Source: Chloroflexota bacterium
GTDB taxonomy: Bacteria; Chloroflexota; Ktedonobacteria; Ktedonobacterales; Ktedonobacteraceae
DNA length: 7,584 nt
Reading direction: 5' to 3'
Assembly: GCA_005881295.1 (NCBI GenBank)
Contig: VBHS01000106.1
Coordinates: 1-7,584, forward strand
Shown here: one piece after another, positions 1 to 5,966 of the stretch
Layout: each line of letters opens with the position of its first letter
Position numbering within the stretch: the stretch's first letter is position 1
The notes under the pieces: generated by a model
The model's input: only the letters and a program-made list of their open reading frames with translations
Database searches by the model: none
What the model was told of the DNA's origin: nothing
Program-made: the position numbers and the translations under genes

Positions 1-1
1 T

Positions 2-691
2 GGGAATCGTAGTGTGTCGTGCGATCTCGCGCAAGGCCTCATTATGCTCAGGCAGCACTGGTTCCTCCAGGAAAAACGGGTGAAGCGCCTCCAGTTCTTT
101 TGCAAGCACCTTTGCCATACCTTTATGTATGCGTCCATGGAAGTCAATGGCGATATCAAAGGACTTCCCGGTCGCCTCTCGTACTGCGCCAACGCGCGCC
201 AATACGTCATCCACCTTGGCAAACGAATCGATGTAATGCATCTGGCTCGAAGCATTCATCTTGATCGCTGTAAATCCTTCCGCCATTCGCCTGCGTGCAG
301 CCGGAGCAACCTCGGATGGGCTGTCGCCACCTATCCAGGCATACACACGTATCTTGTCACGCACGCGCCCACCAAGAAACTCATGGATCGGCACGCCGTA
401 GTGCTTTCCCTTCACGTCCCACAAGGCCTGGTCGATACCGGCCATTGCACTCATCAGCACAGAACCTCCACGGTAGAAGCGGCCACGGTACAACACTTGC
501 CATATTTCCTCGATCCGGGTGGGATCCTGTCCAACGAGGTACTCGCTTGCTGCTCGCACCGCGGCAGCGACCGCCTCAGTGTGGCCTTCAAGGATCGGTT
601 CTCCCCATCCGCTGATACCGCTATCGGTCGAAAGCTTGAGAAAGAGCCAGCGCGGCGGTACCTGAAACAATTCCAGTGCAGTAATTTGCAT
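2..691 (-). CDS. dgoD: D-galactonate dehydratase-like enolase-superfamily enzyme, N-terminal 230 residues (cut by window edge)
   Basis: Translating the minus strand from ATG at 691 gives 230 codons without a stop, running off the left edge. The product matches, from memory, E. coli DgoD (about 382 residues), which dehydrates D-galactonate to 2-dehydro-3-deoxy-D-galactonate in the cytoplasm. Residues 1-120 form the enolase-superfamily capping domain, starting MQITALELFQ and including PPRW near 12-15, the RFYRGG motif at 71-76 and the GIDQALWD motif at 85-92. The barrel follows with IDFHGR at 182-187, placing D183 and H185 at the metal-ligand and catalytic positions of DgoD, and FLEEPV at 207-212 with E209 as second ligand. 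The numbering agrees with E. coli without gaps. The third ligand and the second catalytic His lie beyond the edge. A GGGAG Shine-Dalgarno precedes the ATG by about 6 bases. Related acid-sugar dehydratases cannot be excluded. The gene is divergent from the cluster starting at 974. Confidence 0.88.
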   Translation of the reverse strand, partial: MQITALELFQVPPRWLFLKLSTDSGISGWGEPILEGHTEAVAAAVRAASEYLVGQDPTRIEEIWQVLYRGRFYRGGSVLMSAMAGIDQALWDVKGKHYGVPIHEFLGGRVRDKIRVYAWIGGDSPSEVAPAARRRMAEGFTAIKMNASSQMHYIDSFAKVDDVLARVGAVREATGKSFDIAIDFHGRIHKGMAKVLAKELEALHPFFLEEPVLPEHNEALREIARHTTIP

Positions 692-711
692 AAGTACTCC
701 CTCTAGCCTGA

Positions 712-742
712 TTTATATGAAGATTGACAACATTGTGGACAA
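712..742 (-). promoter_or_regulatory. Candidate promoter for the dgoD-like gene
   Basis: On the minus strand, TATAAA (717 down to 712) lies about 20 bases upstream of the start codon at 691. A TTGTCC -35-like element (742 down to 737) sits upstream, but the 19-base spacing is longer than optimal. The -35 element overlaps the ATTGT-GG-ACAAT inverted repeat, so a repressor bound there would block the promoter. The transcript leader would be short, which fits the close Shine-Dalgarno. This is a motif match only. Confidence 0.35.
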
Positions 743-743
743 T
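732..743. promoter_or_regulatory. Operator-like inverted repeat ATTGT-GG-ACAAT
   Basis: The arms ATTGT (732-736) and ACAAT (739-743) are perfectly complementary around GG. An overlapping ACAA-CA-TTGT arrangement occupies 727-736, so TTGT/ACAA half-sites are repeated in about 17 bases. TTGT..ACAA half-sites resemble those of GntR/FadR-type regulators, the family that includes the E. coli galactonate repressor DgoR. The assignment to that family is inference from the half-site pattern and from the adjacent dgoD-like gene. Confidence 0.4.
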
Positions 744-804
744 GCATGCAGCGAGAACAGTACGCCTGGCATCCTCATACTGCATACATAAAGCAATGTC
801 GTGT

Positions 805-833
805 TTGACAATAGCAGGAGCCCATAGTATCCT
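805..833 (+). promoter_or_regulatory. Candidate plus-strand promoter for the Gfo/Idh-SDR-isomerase cluster
   Basis: TTGACA (805-810) is a perfect -35 consensus, followed after exactly 17 bases by TATCCT (828-833), which matches four of six -10 positions including the first TA and the last T. Transcription would start near 840, giving a leader of roughly 130 bases that contains the TTGCCT-GTCA-AGGCAA inverted repeat. The TTGACA is also part of a TGTC(797-800)/GACA(807-810) inverted pair. Motif evidence only. Confidence 0.35.
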
Positions 834-854
834 TGAAGTATAAGTTGTACCCTA

Positions 855-870
855 TTGCCTGTCAAGGCAA
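855..870. repeat. Perfect 6-bp inverted repeat TTGCCT-GTCA-AGGCAA
   Basis: TTGCCT (855-860) and AGGCAA (865-870) are exact reverse complements around GTCA. In DNA this is an operator-sized palindrome of 16 bases. In RNA it would be a small 6-bp hairpin in the leader of the plus-strand cluster. No T-run follows, so it is not an intrinsic terminator. Confidence 0.5.
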
Positions 871-973
871 CGAATAACCTCTCTTAACATCTGCCCCTGC
901 TAAAAACAGAAGAGAGCGTATCTCAACAAAGTTTTCAAGCCAACAATGAACGTAACTGCGAAAGGAACATGGT

Positions 974-1978
974 ATGCGTGAGTCAAGAGTTGGTGTTGGT
1001 GTGATCGGCCTCGGCGGTATCAGTAGCCACGTGCATCTGCCAGGGTTACGACTCTGCCCACAGGCGGAGATTGTCGCACTTGCTGCCATCGCCGCTGGAA
1101 AACATGTACTCACCGAGAAGCAGCTCGGTATGAACTACGCCGAGACGGTACAGATGTACGAGGCTGCCGAGCACGCTGGCGTGCGCCATATGACGGCCTT
1201 TACCTATCGCTTCGTGCCCGCTATGCGCTATCTCAAGCACCTCTTAGGTCGGGGTACCATCGGCTTGCCGCGTCATCTGAGGATCGCCCGTCTGATGGAC
1301 GTTCCTGAGACTCACCTGGGCTGGCGACAGAAGCGTGCGCTGGCTGGAGCGGGCGAGGTCGGTGATATGGGCGCTCACCGCATAGACTTCTGCCATGACT
1401 TAATTGGCCCTATTGCTCGCGTGATCGGTTTGACACGCACTTATGTCCCGCTGCGTCCCGGGCGCGATGGAATACCAGCACCGGCTGATGTGGAGGATTT
1501 CGCCTCGTTTATTGCCGAGTTTGCTGAAGGCGTCGGCGTTGAGCAGGGAACCGTCGCCTCTTTTAACTTGAGTAAGGTAGCGAAAGGGCGTGAAAGTGGT
1601 GGGCGGAGCCTTGACGAGTTTGAGGTCTATGGCACTGAAGGAACACTGATCTACCACCTGCATCGCCCACACGAAATTACCCTTGGAAGTGCGGGTGGTA
1701 TCTTAGAGACTGTTCCTGTACCGCGCGATTTCCTGGCTTACCCCGGCTCGCCTCGTGATCCCCTGGTGGGCGAACCTACCACGACATTCCGTTATGACCA
1801 GGGTTTTGCCTTTATCCAGGCCATCGTGGCTGGCAACAGCGATATCCCGAAGTTCTATGACGGTATGCGCTGTCAGGCCGTAATCGATGCCGTCCTGCAA
1901 TCCGTGCAAGAGCGACGTTGGGTTGATGTCGCAGATGTGCCACCGGTAACATTACCGCTTGCGGCTACAGCAACTTAG
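974..1978 (+). CDS. Gfo/Idh/MocA-family oxidoreductase with an apparent internal deletion in the Rossmann domain
   Basis: The product has 334 residues; family members usually have about 340-390. The start ATG follows AAAGGA (961-966) with a 7-base gap. Residues 6-17 carry the NAD(P)-binding glycine turn (GVIGLGGI). Only about 30 residues separate this turn from GKHVLTEKQLG at 42-52, whereas the two complete homologues in this window have about 80-90. The missing part normally includes the acidic or arginine residue that chooses NAD or NADP and the TPNxxH strand. The lysine of the EKP motif remains (K49), but its proline is replaced by Q50. The C-terminal domain looks complete, with GDMGAHRID at 130-138 containing the expected catalytic His (H135), and EVYGTEGTL later. 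The frame is otherwise clean, suggesting a recent in-frame loss. The coenzyme site is probably defective, so this may be a pseudogene with an open frame. The substrate is unknown, probably a sugar or cyclitol. It is the first gene of the plus-strand cluster, 55 bases before the SDR gene. Confidence 0.85.
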   Translation: MRESRVGVGVIGLGGISSHVHLPGLRLCPQAEIVALAAIAAGKHVLTEKQLGMNYAETVQMYEAAEHAGVRHMTAFTYRFVPAMRYLKHLLGRGTIGLPRHLRIARLMDVPETHLGWRQKRALAGAGEVGDMGAHRIDFCHDLIGPIARVIGLTRTYVPLRPGRDGIPAPADVEDFASFIAEFAEGVGVEQGTVASFNLSKVAKGRESGGRSLDEFEVYGTEGTLIYHLHRPHEITLGSAGGILETVPVPRDFLAYPGSPRDPLVGEPTTTFRYDQGFAFIQAIVAGNSDIPKFYDGMRCQAVIDAVLQSVQERRWVDVADVPPVTLPLAATAT

Positions 1979-1985
1979 TACAAAG

Positions 1986-2006
1986 CCAGGACCCGCCGGG
2001 CCCTGG
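1986..2006 (+). other. GC-rich intercistronic hairpin
   Basis: In the 55-base gap between the oxidoreductase and the SDR gene, CCAGG (1986-1990) pairs with CCTGG (2002-2006) and CCC (1992-1994) with GGG (1998-2000), with one A-C mismatch and a GCC loop. This gives a stable stem of eight pairs, ending 11 bases before the AGGAG of the next gene. No U-run follows, so it does not look like an intrinsic terminator. It may protect the upstream message from 3' exonucleases or modulate SDR translation; both are inference. Confidence 0.5.
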
Positions 2007-2033
2007 TACGATCCGAAAGGAGAGCAGAATTCT

Positions 2034-2801
2034 ATGTATCTTGACGCATTCAAGCTAGATGGTCGCGTCGCATTGATCACTGGCGGGAATCGTGGATTGG
2101 GGTTTGTGATGGCCCAGGCCCTTGCTGAAGCTGGCGCCAGTGTCGCGGTTACCAGCCGCCAACATGAGAAGGCACAGAAAAGTGCTGCTGCCATCGCAGA
2201 GGCGACAGGGCGACATACCCTGGGAATTACAGTCGATGTGACCGACTCCCAACAGGTCGAAGCCATGGTCCAATCGGTCATTGGAGAATTCGGACGCATT
2301 GACATCCTGGTCAACAATGCAGGAATCAACATCCGCAAGCCCGTTGAGGAATTTGACGAAGCCAGTTGGGACCTGGTGCAGGATACCAATCTGAAAGCTC
2401 CTTTTCTTTGTGCTCGGGCTGTGGCTCCTTATATGAAGGGGCAGCGCTATGGCCGGGTGATCAACCTTGCTTCCATGCTGGCCTTAACGGCCTTGCCTGA
2501 GCGTAGCGCCTATTGTTCTAGTAAGGGAGGCGTCATCCAATTAACGAAAGTATTGGCGCTGGAATGGGCCCCTTACAACATTAATGTCAATGCACTGTGT
2601 CCCGGCCCATTCGCAACTGAACTGAACATTCCGGTGATGAACAACCCGCAGGCGAATCAGTTGTTTCTCAGTCACATAGCCTTAGGCCGCTGGGGTCGTC
2701 CGGAGGAACTTGGCCCAGTGGTCATTTTCCTCGCCTCGGATGCATCCAGCTTTATGACCGGTGCAGCGCTCGTCGTCGACGGCGGCTGGACGGCAGAGTG
2801 A
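2034..2801 (+). CDS. Short-chain dehydrogenase/reductase, gluconate 5-dehydrogenase-like
   Basis: This 255-residue protein is a classical cytoplasmic SDR that interconverts an alcohol and a ketone with NAD(P)(H). It contains TGGNRGLG at 16-23 for coenzyme binding, NNAG at 94-97, the catalytic tetrad N119, S147, Y160 and K164 with the usual 13-residue Ser-Tyr spacing, and PGPFAT after strand six. R42 at the end of the second strand suggests a preference for NADP(H). The C-terminal GAALVVDGGW is typical. The family resembles gluconate 5-dehydrogenase and 2-deoxy-gluconate 3-dehydrogenase proteins, but the substrate cannot be read from the sequence. The frame opens earlier, at 1959 inside the upstream gene, but the ATG at 2034 is preferred: it follows AAAGGAGA (2016-2023) and the family's N-terminus begins just before the first strand. 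It is the intact middle gene of a cluster whose two neighbours are damaged. Confidence 0.9.
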   Translation: MYLDAFKLDGRVALITGGNRGLGFVMAQALAEAGASVAVTSRQHEKAQKSAAAIAEATGRHTLGITVDVTDSQQVEAMVQSVIGEFGRIDILVNNAGINIRKPVEEFDEASWDLVQDTNLKAPFLCARAVAPYMKGQRYGRVINLASMLALTALPERSAYCSSKGGVIQLTKVLALEWAPYNINVNALCPGPFATELNIPVMNNPQANQLFLSHIALGRWGRPEELGPVVIFLASDASSFMTGAALVVDGGWTAE

Positions 2802-2887
2802 GCGACAGGGTATGGCATCCGCCCTATTCCTATATAGAACCATCGTGATGGGTGACAGGTTCCAGTAGCTTTTGAGAAAGGAAGACG

Positions 2888-3648
2888 ATGATGCGCATTG
2901 GTCTTGCTGTCTATGGCACCGTTTTTAGTATGGGCATCCATCCAGCGTCCACACGCCCTCCAATCAGATCGAGGCAATTGATGGACCGAGCCCTTGTTGC
3001 TGGCCTGGAAGGTGTAGAGTTGCCGGCATCCCTGTTGCAGGGTGAGGACATAGAGGACGTGGCGCAGTATGCGCGTAACCACGGGTTGTTCATCACACTT
3101 GCGAGCGGAGGCTACGCTCCTGACAAGCTCATGAAGGACATTGAACTGGGTGCGCGCCTGGGTGTCGGCACGGTGCGCACGGCGGTAGGGGGCGCGAAGA
3201 TTGGGGGTGACCGGCGACCTCTGGCTGGCCGCTGGCAGTCGTTTCTCCAGGAAGTCCTGGTCGGGCTGCGGGAGGCAACAACCGTGGCAGAGCATGCCGG
3301 GGTGAACCTTGCCGTGGAGAACCACCAGGACCTGGCGTCCGAAGAATTGCTCTGGCTGTGCGAGTCCATAGGCTCACCGCGATTCGGCGTCACGTTAGAC
3401 ACAGGCAATCCACTGGCGACGGCGGAGGAACCCCTGGACCAGATGATTATTGGCCCGAGTATCCTCCTCGAACGGCAGCCCAGCTCGCCCGCGTGTGGCG
3501 CTTCGTTCAGGCTAATGCCAGGACGGCAGGAGGAGACTGGCGAACCCCTTTTGAACGGGAAGAGCCAGAGGAGCTGATCATCGCCTACGAGGAGCAGCAA
3601 CTCGCTGCGAGCCTGGCATACCTCGGTTACATACAAGCGCTTACATGA
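2888..3648 (+). pseudogene. Sugar phosphate isomerase/epimerase-like TIM-barrel gene, broken by internal deletion and frameshift
   Basis: The first frame starts at ATG 2888 (or 2891) after AAAGGAAG and encodes an AP-endonuclease-2/xylose-isomerase-like barrel: RIGLAVYGT at the start, GVELPASLL near 42-50, AVENHQD at 142-148 and TLDTGNPL at 169-176. Up to EEPLD (180-184, DNA near 3439) it is family-like; the rest of that frame, to 3577, is unrelated. A second frame (+2/-1) then carries the normal family C-terminus from DDYWPEYPP (about 3442) through NARTAGGDWRTPFER to the stop at 3648. The two halves join near 3430-3445. Family members as I recall them have about 60-80 residues between these points, including the HLKD metal-ligand His and the later Glu ligand. 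Both are absent here, while the first two ligands (E144, D171) remain. An active enzyme is unlikely. The absence of other stops or shifts suggests recent loss, or an assembly error. Last gene of the plus-strand cluster; its stop lies 3 bases from that of the convergent operon. Confidence 0.8.
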
Positions 3649-3651
3649 CAC

Positions 3652-4686
3652 TTACCATGCGATCTCTAAGCACTTTCCCGATCGGGCGCTCTCGATAGCC
3701 CCGAAGGCCATCGCAAGACTCTTGATGTTGTCGCTGCAGATCGTTTCAGGCGTAGCACCCGTTTTGACGCACGAGATAAATTCCTGCATCAAGCCGAGAT
3801 GACCGCCGACTTTTTCCACTGAGTTGTAGGGCGGCGGAGAGATATCTTGATATGTGGAGTGGAATCCACCCGTCTCGGAGACCACCTGTGCCATGATATT
3901 CTCGCCCCCATCCCATTTCACGCTGCCCCTTTGACCGACGATGCGCCAATCGCCCTCCCATGTTGTCGGGAGGCCTTCCGCGCACCAGCTGCCGCGGTAG
4001 GTGTAGACAAGGCCATTGTTCATCTCGAAGACTGCAACAGCCGATGCATCGTGATCGTACCACGAGCCCGTGGGATTCCATTCTTTACAGTACACGGAGA
4101 CGGGATCAGCATTGGCAAGGAAACGGGCCGCGTCGAACGTGTGAATGGCCATATCCAGGAGCAGCACGTGCTGCATGTGATCACGGAAGCCACCGAAGTG
4201 CGCGCCGATGTAGAAATCGCTGTTTACGGTTGTTAGCGGTCCAAGCGTTCCTGACTTCAGAAATTCTCTGAGGCGGCGAATGCCCGGCATATAGCGCCGA
4301 TTCTGGATGACCGAGAAAATCTTTCCCGCTTCTTGTGCAGCCGCAACCATCTCCCTGGCGTGCTCCATCGTATCGGCCAGCGGTTTTTCGCCAAGGACAT
4401 GGCATCCGTGCTCGAGGGCCTCCATGGTGACCTGAAAATGGGCCTCGGGCACGGTACAATCGAAAACGACATCAGGGGAGGTTTGCTCTAGCATGAGCCT
4501 GACATCTGTACCAATCGCTGCATCCTGCAATCCATACTCGGCAGCTTTTCTCCTGGCAGACTCCTCCACCAGGTCGACTAACCCAACTACTTCAAGATCA
4601 GGGATTTCGCGAGCTGCGTCTAGCCAATACTTACTGTTGCTGCCGCAGCCTGCTAAGACAGCTCTAAGGTTCGTTTTGCTTTCCAA
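3652..4686 (-). CDS. Gfo/Idh/MocA-family oxidoreductase, full length, TTG start
   Basis: The 344-residue protein has the two-domain layout of glucose-fructose oxidoreductase and inositol dehydrogenase relatives. An N-terminal Rossmann fold has the glycine turn LAGCGS at 11-16 and an aspartate at the end of strand two (VDLVEE, D38), which suggests NAD(H). GEKPLA at 99-104 holds the cofactor and catalytic lysine K101. The C-terminal sheet domain includes GAHFGGFRDH at 161-170 and LLDMAIHTFD at 176-185 with the catalytic His H182. The product is soluble and has no signal peptide. The start is TTG at 4686, preceded by GGAAGGAAGG (4696 down to 4687). An ATG at 4700 is out of frame. It is the last gene of the minus-strand operon, 59 bases after the gene ending at 4746. 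It probably oxidises or reduces a keto-sugar or cyclitol; no finer assignment is possible. Confidence 0.9.
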   Translation of the reverse strand: MESKTNLRAVLAGCGSNSKYWLDAAREIPDLEVVGLVDLVEESARRKAAEYGLQDAAIGTDVRLMLEQTSPDVVFDCTVPEAHFQVTMEALEHGCHVLGEKPLADTMEHAREMVAAAQEAGKIFSVIQNRRYMPGIRRLREFLKSGTLGPLTTVNSDFYIGAHFGGFRDHMQHVLLLDMAIHTFDAARFLANADPVSVYCKEWNPTGSWYDHDASAVAVFEMNNGLVYTYRGSWCAEGLPTTWEGDWRIVGQRGSVKWDGGENIMAQVVSETGGFHSTYQDISPPPYNSVEKVGGHLGLMQEFISCVKTGATPETICSDNIKSLAMAFGAIESARSGKCLEIAW

Positions 4687-4745
4687 CCTTCCTTCCGCAT
4701 ACCCTTTCAGCTCTTTTCTCTGGCTACTATCTGGTCAAAACCGTG

Positions 4746-5891
4746 TTACATATCTAGCCAAACACTCCCCTTCTTTGAGCTTTCAACGGCCTTGTACACG
4801 AATTGTATGCCTCTCAGCCCATCGTACACATTGGGGTAGCCACCCACAGGCTGTTGACCTGCTTGAACCCTGCGAATGTCTTCGATCACCAGTTTGTAAA
4901 TATTGGCAAACGCCTCAAAAAAGCCTTCGGGATGCCCTGGTGGTAGGCGTGTTAACTGTTTTGCCTCTGCGCTCATGTAGGGTAGCCCCGTTCGCAGGAT
5001 TTGGCCTGGCTGATTTGGCGCTTTGAAGATCAATGTATTCGGCTCCATCTGGTGCCATTCCAGCGCTGCCTTGCTGCCATAGATGCGGATGTTGAGCGCA
5101 TTCTCCTCACCGGCCGCTACCTGGGAACAGGTAAGAACTCCTTTGCCGCCGTTCTCCAGGTGCAGCAGCATGTTCGCATCATCGTCGAGCAGCCTGCCCT
5201 CAACGAAGGTGGTCAGGTCGGCGCTTAGTGACGCGATCTTCACGCCGGTAATGAACTCAAGCAGGTTCTCAGCATGGGTGCCGATGTCGCCCACACATCC
5301 TGCAATCCCTGATTTTGTAGGATCGGTGCGCCAGACTGCCTGCTTATTCCCAGCCTTCTCTTCCGGCGCCATGAGCCAGTCCTGAATGTACTCTACCAGG
5401 ACTTTCCTGATGTCGCCGAGTTCGCCCTGGCGTACCATGTAACGCGCCTGGCGTACAGCAGGATAGCCAGTGTAGTTGTGCATCAGTGCATAGACAAGGT
5501 TGCTATTTTCGACGGTCTTCACCAACTCCTGGGCTTCTTCCAGGCTGAAGGTCATGGGCTTTTCCGAAACCACGTGGATGCCTTGTTCCAGAAAGGCTTT
5601 TGCGACAGGAAAATGCATGTGGTTCGGCGTCGTGATCATGACAAAGTCGATCCCATCTGGTCTCCCCGCTTCAGCTTTCGCCATCTCCTTGTAGTCATCG
5701 TATGAACGATCCAGGTACCAGGCTTTGGCGGAAGCAGCGGCTGTCTGGGGATCGGTGGACATTGCACCGGCTACGACTTCGGCCTCGCCGTCCAGTTCGA
5801 CGGCAACGTGATGTACGGCTCCAATAAAAGAGCCACGACCTCCACCGACAATACCGGCGCGTAGTTTTCTGTTCGAAACATCTCGGCTCAT
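4746..5891 (-). CDS. Gfo/Idh/MocA-family oxidoreductase, full length
   Basis: This 381-residue protein belongs to a different Gfo/Idh subfamily from its neighbour, marked by a glycine-rich turn GIVGGGRGSFIGAVHH at 13-28, where an extended loop precedes the helix. TTPNHMH at 87-93 closes the Rossmann domain and SEKPMT at 109-114 carries the conserved lysine K111. In the C-terminal domain, GDIGTHAENL at 201-210 provides the catalytic His H206, and IYGSKAALEW near 270-279 is the typical substrate-domain strand. Length is normal and no key motif is missing. The ATG at 5891 follows GGGAG with a 5-base gap. It lies 75 bases after the TIM-barrel gene, in the same direction, which suggests co-transcription. 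Proteins of this type often pair with xylose-isomerase-like barrels in oxidation of sugars, cyclitols or glycosides to keto forms. The substrate is not deducible here. Confidence 0.92.
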   Translation of the reverse strand: MSRDVSNRKLRAGIVGGGRGSFIGAVHHVAVELDGEAEVVAGAMSTDPQTAAASAKAWYLDRSYDDYKEMAKAEAGRPDGIDFVMITTPNHMHFPVAKAFLEQGIHVVSEKPMTFSLEEAQELVKTVENSNLVYALMHNYTGYPAVRQARYMVRQGELGDIRKVLVEYIQDWLMAPEEKAGNKQAVWRTDPTKSGIAGCVGDIGTHAENLLEFITGVKIASLSADLTTFVEGRLLDDDANMLLHLENGGKGVLTCSQVAAGEENALNIRIYGSKAALEWHQMEPNTLIFKAPNQPGQILRTGLPYMSAEAKQLTRLPPGHPEGFFEAFANIYKLVIEDIRRVQAGQQPVGGYPNVYDGLRGIQFVYKAVESSKKGSVWLDM

Positions 5892-5966
5892 ATTGACTCC
5901 CTCTCATTCATATGAGTATGAAGCATCGTTCACGAATGTTTTTATCAAGACGCTCCTGGTCGTCCA

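Larger units (their letters stand above)
692..973. promoter_or_regulatory. Divergent intergenic regulatory region between dgoD-like gene and plus-strand cluster
   Basis: These 282 bases separate two divergent genes and contain no convincing ORF. The region must hold both promoters if the two sides are transcribed from here. I see TTGACA-type elements in plus orientation at 724-729 and 805-810 and in minus orientation at 860-865, an ATTGT-GG-ACAAT inverted repeat at 732-743, the 8-base palindrome TGCATGCA at 743-750, and a perfect TTGCCT-GTCA-AGGCAA inverted repeat at 855-870. These are direct observations. That they are operators of a shared regulator is inference, and no regulator gene is in the window. 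Confidence 0.6.

Noticed and set aside
14..706. Long plus-strand open frame of 230 codons covering the dgoD region
   Set aside because: It lies fully antisense to the dgoD-like gene, whose protein has clear family motifs; the plus-strand translation is low-complexity and has no recognisable domain.
1959..2033. Longer SDR start inside the upstream gene
   Set aside because: The extra 25 residues have no family similarity, and a good ribosome site precedes the ATG at 2034.
2837..2862. Weak hairpin GAACC ... GGTTC, and a nested CCATC/GATGG, before the barrel pseudogene
   Set aside because: Arms are short with a long or too-tight loop; such pairing is expected by chance and no T-run follows.
2672..3325. 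Minus-strand open frame of 217 codons across the SDR end and the barrel gene
   Set aside because: It is antisense to two recognisable coding sequences, has no ribosome site or known motif, and spans an intergenic gap.
3632..3645. Catabolite-response-element-like palindrome TACAAGCGCTTACA
   Set aside because: It is close to the cre consensus, but it lies at the 3' end of a broken gene between convergent operons, far from any likely promoter, and has two consensus mismatches; chance is likely.
4656..4700. Possible 15-codon leader peptide starting at ATG 4700 on the minus strand, overlapping the TTG start of the last operon gene
   Set aside because: Its own ribosome site is poor, the peptide has no pattern suggestive of attenuation, and the GGAAGGAAGG after its start serves the TTG gene.
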